A DNA stretch of 64,000 bases. Source: Cryptococcus deneoformans JEC21. Its lineage: Eukaryota; Basidiomycota; Tremellomycetes; Tremellales; Cryptococcaceae. Below the pieces are notes generated by a model. The model did no database searches, was not told where the DNA came from, and saw nothing but the letters and a program-made list of their open reading frames with translations. This document shows, in pieces, positions 23,667-35,361 of this stretch. A program made the translations under genes and the position numbers. Each line of letters opens with the position of its first letter. Position 1 is the first letter of the stretch. The stretch spans positions 1,738,201-1,802,200 of the forward strand of contig NC_006685.1 of the NCBI RefSeq assembly GCF_000091045.1. The letters run 5' to 3'.

Positions 23667-24192
23667 TTTTTTCGGCCTAGAAGAGCTGTGAGCTGTTTTT
23701 TGGACGAACGCCTTTCTCGTTCTAGCTTGTTCGGAAGGGCGATTGACTATTGTCGCGCCTCCTGCTTTTTATAGATGTTGCCCGCCGGTTAAAGCATCTC
23801 ACGGATATGCCGAGATATATGCTTGATTACGTATTGCGTGAGTTACATTCATCTTTCTTCTTCACTGGACAACGTTTCAAGCAGGAGGCGCCAACAACCC
23901 GTTCTGCGAACTGGCGAAATTCTGAGCTTCCGACCTTAAGGCTTCTGGACTTATAATAGAGGATGTTATCTCGAAATCAAACATATATGCACCACAGATT
24001 ACATCATAGAATACTAGATTTTCGTTTGCAATACGTTTTTCATATGGACGAGAGATTGAAAAGGGCACGCTTTACACCAAGGAGATATATACAATTGATG
24101 AAGGATATTTCCAAACTGATTGTTCTCAACAAGATGAAGGTCTGATGAATTGGAGTTATCGAAATCCAGGGAGCATCCCATCACAAGTACCT
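23667..24192. other. Intergenic region with imperfect inverted repeat
   Basis: Space between the GNAT start and the end of the PX gene. An 18-19 bp inverted pair lies at about 23749-23768 and 23877-23898 (core GCGCCTCCTGCTT and its complement). No coding exon is supported. Confidence 0.6.
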
Positions 24193-27100
24193 TTATTTCA
24201 TAGGTTGAACTATCAGACTAGGACGAAGCTGTGGCACAGAAAAAGATTATTCAGTCAGCTTTCGTTTTTTCCAGAGCCGAACGAAAGCCCGACACTACGA
24301 CAAAAGTAAGGAAAGATCACTTACAGCTTCGACGAACAATGGCCTTAGAGTAGCTATCGACTCTGTCTCCGGGGGTGTCAACGTTACTATACCACCCATC
24401 TTCTTCCTTCTCCCATTCCCATGACCATGGACATGATGCCGCCCTCCTTGTGCCAGCGGCGAAGATTGTTTTCCTTCGTCAGTTCCACCTGCAACTGCGG
24501 TCGGGCTCGATTTTTTATCGTCACCATGTTTAAACTTGAAAGCCGATCGCACTTTCTTGAGGGATTGAGAAGTAGAAGAATGCGAGCTCCGTCTTCGATC
24601 GGCCGTACTGTTACCAGAGCCAGCGCTACCAGACGGTGGAGAAAGCGCCTCTTGTTTCGGGCTGGCGAGGTTCATCGAGCTCGTATCACTCTTATCTTCA
24701 TCCCCTTCCTCCAAATTCGCCAACTGTCTCTCCTCTTCTTCTTCCTCTTCATCTTCTGCTTCCTCCTCTGATTCTTCATCTGCCAAATCACCCGCTTCAT
24801 CCATCGTCGTCTCGCCTATATTCAAGCTCGCCATAACAGAGCTCAACAACTCGGCTTCATCATCAATCGGATCGCCTATTCCCCCCGCTCCGCCATTATC
24901 CGTTGCAGCTGCGCGGAACCGTCGTCGAATCTTTTCTTCGTGCGCGACCTTGAGTCGGTAATGGTACGTCGCGACGCTATCGACCTCTGCCAGCACTTTT
25001 CGACGTTCTTCCTCCGAGTGCGGGAGGATGAATTCGAGATCGATAGGGGATGGTAAACCGGAACGAGCGTAATTGAGGAAAAGCTCGAGCCACGACATGA
25101 GAGAGTCAAATAATCCCTTGCCCTTGGAATGAACGTTATGGACGAATGTGTAGAATGACTGTTCGTGGCGCTGAACGAGATCGATGAATGTCTGGACAGT
25201 TCGTTGAGGATCTTCTTGGGAGACTAATTGGATGCACGACGGAGGGATAAGCACAAACCACTCTTCAATAAGCCGCAAAGAAGCAAATAAAAAATAAAAA
25301 ATCGGATACTCACGTTCTTCGACCTGCTCGACGGTCCGGATCATATCATTGATAAAAGCCTGCATATCACCAAGAGAATCGGCAATGCTTGCAGCCTTAT
25401 ACACCTGTGCCAGAGGGGTGTAGAAAATCGTGATGATATCCTTGAGCAGTTCCGCTGTCACTCCCTATAAAAAATAAAAAAATTGCCCTGTCGTCAGTAC
25501 CCCCATCCTTGCCAGGTAGATTAAAAAAACCAAAGGAACCCAAAGACTAAATGACAACTCACTTCAAATATCAGAGCGAGCAAACCTTCTTTCTCCCTCT
25601 TTCTCATCCAGAGTTTCAACAGAATCGTTAAATCCTCATACAACCACGCATCCTCATTTTCCGGTCCTTCATCATCATCGGAATCAGACAAGTCGGTAAG
25701 GGAAGATTTGTACTCCCTGTATGCCCTTGTAGCTTTAACGACACGTTGGAATTGGGGACGGGAAAGGGATGGGACATCGGGAGAGCGAAGGATGATGATG
25801 AGTAGGTCGAGGCCCTCGGATGCTATTAGAATTAAAAAAGTCAGTCATCAATGGGATCGGGCGATAAGGTTAAACAAGCCAAGAAAAGGGAATGCTTACC
25901 AGCATCTTTTCTAAACATTTCTTGAATTTCAAACGGCGCTTTCGCATACTGTTCAATCTTCTGACACAGCACGGGGTCATCAATCTTATCCTGCACGACC
26001 TCAATATCCTCATCCAGCATCCTTAGATCCTCTGTGAGCGAGGAGGAGAACATTCGCTGTATCAATGATTGCCCTCCGAATGGTCGTGCGAGGAAGAGGT
26101 CTAGAACGCCGCGGATCATGGCCATTGGATTGGATATTTTGAGGATACCTTTGAGCACAAAGTATGGCATGAGGCCGTGGAGCCGCTTGAGTGAGGCGAG
26201 AGTATCTGATGCGGTATCGGAAGCTACAAACAGTTGGAAGATTGTAGCGGCGAACCTGCAAACTTTCATTAGTCATTTTCCTTTATGCTTTGTAGATGGT
26301 AATCACTCACGATATCCTTCCCCACTCCAAGACACTAGCCTCAGCCTCTGGGAGATCCTCCACCTTTTCCACCCTTTTCACCACCTCAAACACATTCTTT
26401 AGTCCCCCCTCTTTACTCAATACATCGCCTTTAAACGTCGCCAGACCTTCTCTTAGCGCCTCAATCCTCTTCTCTGCCTCCAACCTGAACCTCCTCCTCC
26501 CTTCTTCCCTCACCGCATCTGCCTCCAGCCTACGCTGACAGTCCACGGCCTCGGGCGGGGTGAGTGCGGTGGGTGCTGAGAGGAGGAAGGAACGCAAGAT
26601 GGGAGATTCTATCACGTACGGCAGAGTGAGCAGGCTGTTCAAGTACGCTCTTAGAGTAAGGCGGTTCTTCTCCCTCGAAAGTGGTGTTCCCGAAGTAGTC
26701 GCAGTGGTGGGCGAATCGGGGTCTTGTAGGGATGAAGTGGAGTCGGCAGGGGTAGGCTGAGCTCCAGAGCCGTATATGGCGCGAAGGGGGTTGTATGTGC
26801 CGTAGACGGTAGAGGTGGAGGGTATGGGAGGCGCAGCCGTAGTGGATTTGTCTTTGGGAGGAGGGAAGGGGATCATAGAGTCGGGGAACGCGAGGCGCAG
26901 CTATTCCGGATCAGATGGGATTGCAAAATTGGATAGGAGCAAAGATGCCTCACTTCTTCTGCAAGCCTTCTGAAATCGCCGTATCGTCTGGATACGAATA
27001 CGTCTGATACACCATGTCTGCTTGTACGGATGATGAATTCCTAGCACACGTTGTCAGCCCTACCTCGCACAGCATACACTTGACCCAGTCGGAAATTTAC

Positions 27101-28204
27101 CTCATGGCTCCGATTTCTGACCCTTCCTTTTTCCACTACAAGCCTCACGCCAATGACATTCACCTCAAAGCCAGTCATATGAGCTTCACCAGGTTGTCGA
27201 CCACCATGCTTCTCCATCCATTTCCGCTTCCTTTCCTCCTGTAGAGCCTCCAATCTTTTCAGCTCTGCCTGACCAATCCTCACTACCTCTTCACCATTCG
27301 TAAGCTTAATCCCGAGGCCAAACATCAGCGCCAGATGCTTCTCGACCTTTACCCAAAGTTTTCTTCTTTCCTGGGCCTCTTTCAGCTCGTCCTTTGACAT
27401 CAAGCTCTCTGTAACCTCTCTTTCCTGCTCTGTCTGAGTAGCATGAGCAGATATACCTGTCGTGGACAAGAATGATGACAAAAAGGGTTGAACTTTGGCG
27501 GACCAGAACGCGGGCGGAGCGGCGGTGAGAAAGGGAAAGGGTAAGAGGAACTGATGGAACATGAACCTCAAGAACGGTAGATCCCCTACTTGCCCTTCCG
27601 CACGGGCAATTTCACTAACACGCTGGAGCGCTTCCTTCCTCGCTTGCTGAGGCAGTACAAACGGCTCGCCCAGGAGGCCGAGGGCGTTGGCGCCCAGCAC
27701 AGGGTCGGTTATCAAGGCCAATTCATGTGAGACCTGAAGACTGACCAGCGTCTTTTTTAGGTAATGCGCTCGAAGGGGAGTGAGCACCGTAGGAGGGTCG
27801 GACGACGTGGGGAGGGTGGAGTGGTACGGGTGCAGGTGGGCCGCCGAGGTTTGGGTCTGGGCTTTGCTCGCCGAGTCTAGGAGCGGAGCAGCATTTGGTG
27901 GAGGCACGGTCGCCGACGACGACGACGACGACGACGACGCACGTTGGCGCTGCTGGTCGACATGCTGTACCGGAGCGGTGCTCGGCGGCGATGGAAGCTT
28001 TTTCTCCGCCAGCCTGGGGGACGAGACGCGGGGCGGCGGAGAAGGGGGAGAAGTGTATCCTTGTATGCGTTCGAAGGCATTGACGGCGGGGACGTCTTCT
28101 TCTGGGGGTGGAGGCGGGAGGGGCCGGTCTGGGCGGATGGACCGTTGTCTGCGGGGCACATAGGCTTTGTAGGGTACGGCCGGGGGGCTGCTGGGGTCGG
28201 ACAT
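24193..28204 (-). CDS. PX-domain protein with PX-associated (PXB-like) region
   Basis: Eight exons (28204-27101, 27040-26954, 26900-26311, 26255-25900, 25822-25563, 25464-25314, 25223-24325, 24228-24193) give 1160 aa. A Pro-rich N-terminus is followed by a helical PX-associated region (LTPLRAHYLKKTLVSLQVSHEL, residues about 165-365). The PX phosphoinositide-binding domain shows FEVNVIGVRLV, RRYGDFRRLAEEL, PPPKDKS and REKNRLTLRAYLNSLL. A conserved C-terminal domain with TVQTFIDLVQRHEQSFYTFV and an acidic/Ser-rich linker completes the protein. The order matches fungal homologues of yeast YPR097W (Lec1), implicated in lipid distribution at membranes. The final 96-nt intron and the 12-codon last exon are less certain; without that splice the protein ends a few residues later. 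Confidence 0.85.
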
Positions 28205-28557
28205 GGCGGGGACGCAGCGGAAGAAGACAAGTTGCGATGGGTAAATCCTCTCAGACGGCGGATGCCAACGAACAGGGGAGACGCGGTGGGTGAATGACGC
28301 AACCACTCGCTTTCACCACTCGCCCGCCATAATATCGCGGTACGCCCTGCTCCACATGCATGCTTTTGCCCTCAACAGTCGAGCAGCGAGGCGCCGGACA
28401 GGGCACACGGCTACATACTGCAGGACAGCATCAAACACAAACCAGCATGTGTCACAAACAATTCATAGCACAAGGCCTGTTCTACAACCATTTTACAAAC
28501 AGAGCAAATGATACACTTCCCTCTAAAGGATCTACCGTCTATTGTCCTTGAAGCGCA
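28205..28557. other. Intergenic region between PX and AN1 genes
   Basis: Holds the PX gene promoter and the trailer of the AN1 gene. I see nothing further. Confidence 0.6.
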
Positions 28558-29110
28558 CTATGTCTGTGCAACCTTGCTGTTGACAGTCTTCTCCCTTTCT
28601 AACTTCTCCTTGTTCGCCTGGAACGCCGCATCCCTACAGGCTTGCATGCCGGTACTTCATACAGAAAATCAGCGTCTGCGCCAAAGATCTCGAATACTGC
28701 CAACGGAGCTTACCAGTTGTGCGCTTCAGGTGTCCGATGTGTGGAACAAAACACCCTCTGGCAATGGGGGCAATCTCCCGCAAGTCGCAAAGCGGCCGAA
28801 GGGCACTGCGTAGGAGGGTTCGCAGTCATTTCGGGTTTGGCATTAGGGTCGGCGTTATCAGAGTTGTTGAGGGTGGGGATGTTGTAGACAACACGGAACT
28901 GACATCGCTTCTTGGCAGGCCTAATCAGACGTGAAAAGTCAGCGACATGTCACACGATCACAAGGTAGCAGGATATGGACGGAACGAGGCAAGAGCAAGA
29001 GTACACGACGCAAGTGTAGTAAGCATCGAATAGACTCCTCCTCCCCGTGAAGCACACCCAAAAAGAATCCCAAGAGTGAGATATGGAAGATAGAGGACAG
29101 CTACTCACAT
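28558..29110 (-). CDS. Minimal AN1-type zinc finger protein
   Basis: Four exons (29110-29109, 28920-28893, 28805-28714, 28654-28558) give only 72 aa. After splicing the protein reads MPAKKRCQFR, then CPSAALRLAGDCPHC, QRVFCSTHRTPEAHNC, and a helical tail TGMQACRDAAFQANKEKLE. The ligands fit the AN1 consensus C-x3-C-x10-C-x2-C-x4-C-x2-H-x5-H-x-C. AN1 proteins bind ubiquitin-pathway or Cdc48 partners and act in protein-stress responses; this one has no other domain. The start codon is split: exon 1 supplies AT and exon 2 the G, across a 188-nt intron. The 87-nt intron 28806-28892 is in frame, so retention would insert 29 residues between the first two zinc ligands. Confidence 0.85.
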
Positions 29111-30524
29111 GATGAATGAAGATGTAGTGGAAAGAGGTTGCTAATGAGTCGAACAGTTCAATGATAAATTGTCTTTTGCGACAGGTGTAGAGTGACAAGG
29201 TAAAGCTGGGCGCTTGAAGTAGATGATCGGCTAGAACTTGGATGGGCTGTCGCTGGATATGAATTGGCTGATCAGAAGAAAGAGAGAAAGGAAAAGAAGA
29301 GGTCGGGAATGAACCAAATCCTTTATACCCACACTCCTTGCCACCCCATCAACACGCATGCGTCAGCTACACTTTACGTAACATCGCCCATGTTCGAGCA
29401 CTTCCCACATTCTTCTTTTGCCGAGTCGAAGGAAAACGGAGCAACGGAAAAACGGCCGCCGAGGAAAACGGAGCGCAAATCGCAAATCCCCAATTTGTAA
29501 TCGGATTAATCGGTGGCATTAGAGATCATTACACTCGGTCACATCCGAACGACTAATCGCGGTGCCTGATCTTTGTAAGAATGAACCCCCAGATGCCGAC
29601 TCCCGTTCGTTTCGGTCGGATGGTTGTTGCGCGGTTGTCCCCCTCGTCCAATCCGCCTCTTTCGTCAACTGTTTCCGCGCGAACAGGAAAGATAGCTAAG
29701 AAGGGAAAAGGGCTGTGCTTGCTTGCTGCTGCTGTGCAAGCATGTCACTTCGTTCCTCACTTCTCATCAGCTAGCAGTAATCATGTATAAATACTTGTAC
29801 ATTAGCGTACGTTTTCTATCCTTCCGCCCCCCAGATCGCCTCTCAACCACCTCGTCTCCTCGTGCCGACCCCGTCAACAATTTGGTGGTCGTCCGGTGAA
29901 TACATCAGCAAAGTCACCAAAGTGCAGAATTGCTACTATTATGAATCGCCATCTAATTAAAAACGAAAAAAAAGAGCTGAAAAGTCCTGGAACGTTAATT
30001 GATGCGGCTCTAGCAGCAAGGGCATCGTCGTACTAACACTAAACTCTACCAGAAGAGATATAGGAAGAAGGATGGATTATGGTCTTTATTTGCATAGTTA
30101 TTAACCCTGCCTGCTAATGCGGAAAAACCTGATGTAGGGTCAATGAAAGTGTAAGCCGACAACAACCGCTCATGTACGGTTTGTTACTACAGCCTTCAGA
30201 AAAAAGACCTTCATAGTCCGGTAATCTGTCGACTTGCTGTCATCCCGTTTCCGGTACCCTGTCGTATTTCCGATTGTATATCAGTCAATAAGATATCTGT
30301 ACTCTGCCTTGTCGGTGATCATGTTAGCCAAAACAAACATCATCGTCATTCCGCGTAAAAATCTATATTCTTCATCGATCGCATGGATCTCGGCGCATTG
30401 CTCAAAGGGATCCTGGTTCCTGCTCATTCAATGCTGATCCCACAAGTTGATCGGTGTTCATCCTCTAGTAGCAACAATGAACAAACTAGAGAAAGACATA
30501 GATAGGAGGAAAAGAGGCAGACGT
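29111..30524. other. Long intergenic region (1.4 kb), no gene seen
   Basis: Largest gap in the window. It contains the AN1 promoter (with a near-repeat GGAAAACGGAGC at about 29430 and 29462) and the trailer of the cofilin gene. Open frames here start with non-ATG codons or lack any recognisable content. A non-coding RNA could be present but nothing identifies one. Confidence 0.5.
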
Positions 30525-31449
30525 TTACTTTCGGGTGGCCTTTTCAAAGACTGCAAGACGGTCGAGTGGTGAACACGGTGTTTATGGCGATGAGAAGAAG
30601 GACTAAGACGAGATGGGCACTTACGGGCATCCTTGGTGATTTCGGAGAAGTCAGTAGCCTGAATCTCGGTGTGGATACCTGGATAAGTGTGAAGACGGCA
30701 GAGATTAGGGGGGCGATGTTGGTGTTTGCAAATCGAGAAAGGATGATAAAAGGTTGGAACGTCATAAGCCGGTCATGTACACATTAGTTTTTAACAACGT
30801 ACCATCAAGACGACGACGGATGGCTTCCTTGGAAGAAGCGAAGATCATCTTGTTCTTGACAGAGGCATCATCGGGGGACCTATTGTGCAAAATCAATGGT
30901 TAGCCCAAACGGCCATTCCTCCTGCTTTTCCTTGCTTGTTTTGCGATCCTGAATGACCGACAAATTGCAAGAGCATCCACTATCCTTTATCCCAACACAC
31001 ACAAGAAATCAAACAAGACTACAAAACGAAATTCCACTCACCAAACAATGAAACACAGCTTGTTCCTCACACCTTCACCACCGGGCAAAGTGAACTCAAA
31101 GTCGTACACCGCCCACCTGCAGTCCTTCTCGGGGAGCTCAGCCACAAAGCTGTCAAAGTCCTTGTCCTCAGAGGCCTTGAGAACGACGATGGATCGCTTG
31201 TCCTCAGAGAGACCATAGATGACATAGGTGAGCTTTTTACCAGTCTTAAGCTCCTGGAACTTTTCGAGACATTCTTGGGTCTAAGAGATAAAAAACTCAT
31301 TAGTTGTCTGAGATCGTGGGGATGAATTGTTCAAGGGATGAGGTTGTTGTACAATGACATACAGGTTGAACACCGGAGGACTGCACATGACGACGAAATT
31401 AGCTGTTGCTTTTTTTCTCTGTCTCCCAGGAGCAGGTTATACACACCAT
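30525..31449 (-). CDS. COF1: Cofilin / ADF
   Basis: Six exons (31449-31447, 31380-31363, 31280-31042, 30879-30803, 30678-30625, 30550-30525) give 138 aa, the usual cofilin length. The product begins MSSGVQPTQECLEKFQELKT and includes YVIYGLSEDKRSIVV, WAVYDFEFTLPGGEGVRNKL, the actin-binding helix SVKNKMIFASSKEAIRRRL, and ends ALFEKATRK. Cofilin severs and depolymerises actin filaments in cortical patches and is regulated by the N-terminal Ser, retained here. The first coding exon is the ATG alone, followed directly by GTGTGT. It lies immediately downstream of the alpha-actinin gene on the same strand, two actin regulators side by side. Confidence 0.95.
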
Positions 31450-31788
31450 GTTTACGAGAATTTAGGGATGGATACGGATATAAAGGGTAAATAGACGTGA
31501 ATGTAAGAGAAGATAGGCGTGTTGCTTTCGATGCTTGTTGGTCGTTCGTTGTCGCGTGGAGGACGGCGGAGGGAATGATGATGCAGTCAGGGTCACCGTG
31601 CTGTCGGTCGGTGCCGCCGCGGAGTTGCATCTGTGGCACTTAACACCACCGCCAAAACATCTGAGCCGCGCTGGCATCTACTATTCGTTATTTTACTAAA
31701 ACGCATTCTTCATTTCATAGGCTCGTGAACTATCATACAAGTCGTACAAAGATCGTGCTAGCATCTATCATCCATGTGCATGTGCTCG
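31450..31788. other. Intergenic region between cofilin and alpha-actinin
   Basis: About 340 bp acting as cofilin promoter and alpha-actinin trailer; no gene seen. Confidence 0.6.
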
Positions 31789-34700
31789 TCAGATACACTG
31801 CTGCGCAAAAGCAACTTCTAAGAAAGAGTTGTCTGCCCCAAATAAGCAAGTGACTTCAATGCTCTGCTGACTTGACTCACAGTCATAAGCCTTCGTGGTA
31901 CCATTAGCAGGTCTTTCCATCCCTTCTTCCAACTCGGGCAGCTCAGACGTTTCTGGCATTGCCTCCTGCAAGAACCTAACTGTCTCTTTAGGCAAATGCG
32001 CGTACTCAAAATCAAGGTCAGTGACGTATGGCTTCTCCCCAGCCATGCCTCTGAAAGCTTCGCGCAGTTGTTCAGGGGAGGACGCATCGTCTTGAGTAAT
32101 GTTGACGAGCAGACTGAGCCACGCCTCGTATGTGACAGCGCCAAAGTGTTGTTCTAGCTCGGAGAAAATCGTTTCCAGTTCCTCCTCCTATGGAACAATG
32201 TAAGCCCATGGTGATACGTTGGACACAACACCTACAGCGTAGACGATACCTAAACTCGCCAAGGCTGAATGCATCTCCCACATTCCGAGGGTCTGTTATA
32301 CTCGTCATCAGCTGGGTCTCCCACAAAGATGAAACATCACTTGCATTTGTCTCCTCCCATGCAAAATGCTTAAACGTCGCCTCAAACTCTTCTAATTTGG
32401 CGGGTGTGATATTGGTGTGTTGGGCAGAGACCAGCTGTAGCATCATAAGCATAATTTTCTCTTGTCTCCAGAACCGACTGACTTGGTTATCTATGAATGC
32501 GATCTTCTTTTTTAATCCCACCTCAGCCAGCTCCAACTCGTACTCGAGATCATCCACAGTCAAAACAGTATAGTCATTCTCTTCTACCTTGGCTTCGAGA
32601 CAGCTGTTGTTGAGATCTGATATTTCTGTCGATAACAACTTGTAAAGAGATGGTATGGAGGATGATAGTTGAGAAAGAGTCTGCTTTTGTTGCTATACGT
32701 GTACGATAAGTACAGCTGAACAGAGGTAACTGACAAAGAAAACCAATACTCACTGGTAAAGGTCCGGCCAAGGCGCCGATCGCCTGTTCAATCTGCTGTA
32801 AGCGATGGATGAAGTCCTCTGCCGCTCTCGCAAATTTCTTTTTCAAAGTCTCTTTAATACTGCACCCTGTCAGTACGTAACTCACTGCAACGGACGAGCA
32901 GAAAGTAAAAAATAAAATAAAAACCTACTCTCTTACAGAGGCATTTATAGCACGACTTCTTGCAGTCTCCGACACCAAAAACTCTGCCCATCTCTTCTCC
33001 AGATCCTGTATAAACCAATCAGTAGCCATTCCCACATTAGTCAGACCGATTTACCTCCAATCTAGCCCCTTCACTCGGTTCCCAAGGTTTTAAAGAATAC
33101 GTTCTGATCTTTGTCTGGATATTACTGTACAACGCAGCAAGCTCTTGTCGCTCCTTTACCCATTCCCGTTTAGAGGTGCGTTTGTAATCATTGAATTGGG
33201 CAAGGTATGAGATTGCTTCCGGGTATGTTGAGGGTTGAGGCGCGATGAACCAGGACTGTTCGGTGACAGAAAGCGCGGAAAGAAGGAGGTCCAGACGGCG
33301 CTCAAAATCATTTTTATTGGCCCTGGATGCCAGTGTTAGGGCGAGAATTCGTTACCTAAGATTGGACACTCACCAGACGCCTTGCATCACCTCCGCAAAC
33401 TTTTCGACTCGCCTAGCGCCGGTTTCGGCTTTGTCTGTGATGAATAATTATTATGAGTTGGCGACTCGCTATATTCTATTGCTGCGGCTTATGACACACC
33501 TTCGCTTGAGAACTTGTGGAAAAATTCAGCAACGTAAGTCATTACAGACCTTTCGTCTGGGACTTCCACATCGCACAAATCCTTCACTTCAAGCAGACGC
33601 TATAAAGGAACTCTGTCAGCTATGAGCGGTGTATATGTGAGAATTGAATCTTACAGGGATACCAAGCTTTTCTTCAGCAACTTTGAAAGCAAGTTCAGTG
33701 TTGTTTCGCTTGTCAGCCTTATCCAACCCATGATAATCTAGCAGCTCCGGGCGGTGGTAATGAATCAGAGCACATCTGCAGTGCAAGTCAGTCACCCACC
33801 CCTTGCCTGACCAAATTGATTCTCACAAAGCTAGACCATCTGCAAAACTTCCTTTGAAGTTTTGTACATCCACCTCCGGGTTATAGCCAGTTGTCTTTCT
33901 TTGGCACCAGAGCAACAGACCATCCCTTGCCGATAATCCAGATTCTCTAAAAAATGCATTAGCCATCTTTTTTAGTTGTTAAGGAGGTTACCAAGAGCCT
34001 ACGTGATGTTTGCGATTGTGAATCTCAGAATAAGCGTCCATATCTGATTGCCATTATCAGTCCCCAAATTGCCTTAATCCACGAGAGATGATCTGACAAC
34101 AACATACCATGCCCAGGATAAGCTTCAGGTTTCCGTCAACGATATCTTCCGGACCGATATTCGTCAATTTAATTCCTTTTGACCGTATAAAATTCAGGGC
34201 TTTTGCAGCATTCTAAGAATGATATTTGTTACGATATTGCCTGCAGGTATAAGTTCTTTGGTAGCCTACCTCGGCTTTTTGCACACGCAGCCTCGGGTTC
34301 TTAACATAGCGCCCCAAGCTTTCCTCCGAGATGATTTCCTACATGATTCCGATTTGTTAGATGATGTTTTGCAAGCCTCTGAAGTAAATGTCCACTGACT
34401 AGGAGCTTAAAGTTATTTTGTTAGCCTATGTAGCTGTAGAATCATCTTGAGCAGGACTTACTTGAATGAGCTTGACACCGCTCGAAAAGTCCTTGACAAC
34501 GTCTGTCATCGGTTCTAATCCGTGACTTTCCAGCTGTTTGTTGAGCCTTACATAGCAATCAGATCTATTGCCCATAACGTTTCTGTACAGTGTACACACC
34601 ATCGACAAAAAGTCCTGTTACCAAGATGATCAGCAGCAGCATCAACGACTATTTCATCGTCGTAACCCAACATCCACCACTGACCTTGCTTGAATATCTG

Positions 34701-34929
34701 CCCATTCAAACTCGACTGCTCCCCCGGGTCCTATCAAAGGACTGCCCATGCGGACAGGGCTCATCGGTGCACCCCCGCCAGGTCCTCCGGCGTTGATGTT
34801 CATCGCGGCGTTGAAGTTGGATATTGCGCTGAGAGACTTTGTACGGCCATGTTTATTTGTTGGAGGGGTTGGTGAGAGGGCTGATTGTTGGGACGCGCGA
34901 CGTTCCATGTCAACTTGAGGGGACCACAT
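31789..34929 (-). CDS. AIN1: Alpha-actinin (Ain1-like) actin cross-linker
   Basis: Eighteen exons encode 724 aa: 34929-34685, 34614-34600, 34546-34462, 34405-34400, 34338-34270, 34212-34108, 34043-34003, 33946-33827, 33775-33655, 33599-33500, 33434-33374, 33322-33055, 33005-32929, 32859-32754, 32692-32345, 32292-32236, 32187-31881, 31832-31789. Two calponin-homology domains are clear: [37 protein letters not shown], then [12 protein letters not shown] and [20 protein letters not shown] short spectrin-like rod (about residues 290-540) and a divergent EF-hand region ([48 protein letters not shown]) follow. It bundles actin in the cytokinetic ring. Exons of 15 and 6 nt and a GC-AG intron are required to keep the conserved sequence. 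Confidence 0.93.
32293..32344 (-). other. GC-AG intron in alpha-actinin
   Basis: Donor GCAAGT after AAT, branch-like GCTGAT, acceptor ATAACAG; 52 nt. It joins FAWEETN to [11 protein letters not shown], matching the EF-hand loop of alpha-actinins; the nearby GT would shift frame. Confidence 0.8.
34400..34405 (-). other. 6-nt coding micro-exon in alpha-actinin
   Basis: CTCCTA, flanked by acceptor TTTAAG and donor GTCAGT, encodes the conserved Leu-Leu of the GVKLIQLLEII motif in the first CH domain. Confidence 0.8.
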
Positions 34930-35361
34930 CTTTGGGAAGATATGCTGATGAAGATCGGAAGAAGTTTTGGAAATGACACTGCAAAACAAACGAATAATGA
35001 CACAAATGAAACAAATGTGCGGTCCGGTTGTTGACGAAGAAAGCACAAAGTCACCGCGCGCAGTTCAGACCCGACGCGTCGAGAATTGATAATTTCCCTG
35101 GAGCGTTCGTTGTTGAGGACGACGACGATGATGATGATAACACGTCTGCCGGGTCTCTTCATCACCTGTAACTTGAAAGGCTCTACATAAAATGCAAGCA
35201 TGGCTTACGGGATGTCTACTGAACAGCAAGACGTACTGTCTGCGAACAGTAGCATCGTTGCCTAAGTGCAGTGTCATATCGTTCATCCAAACCATTGTTC
35301 TTCTTCTGCGATATCTATGCATGTACGCTCACTCTACAGCTATTGTACACAAACACATAAT
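34930..35361. other. Intergenic region between alpha-actinin and KE4 genes
   Basis: About 430 bp: promoter of alpha-actinin and trailer of the KE4 gene. A GATGAT/GACGAC microsatellite-like patch lies near 35118-35140. No gene seen. Confidence 0.6.

Noticed and set aside
25262..25313. 51-nt version of the PX gene intron 6 (acceptor TTGAAG)
   Set aside because: It is in frame, but adds residues (WFVLIPPSCIQLV) absent from relatives; the 90-nt version joins VEEL to SQEDPQRTVQ as expected.
29264..29790. Overlapping open frames in the 1.4-kb gap
   Set aside because: No conserved motif, mostly non-ATG starts, and no way to extend them by splicing.
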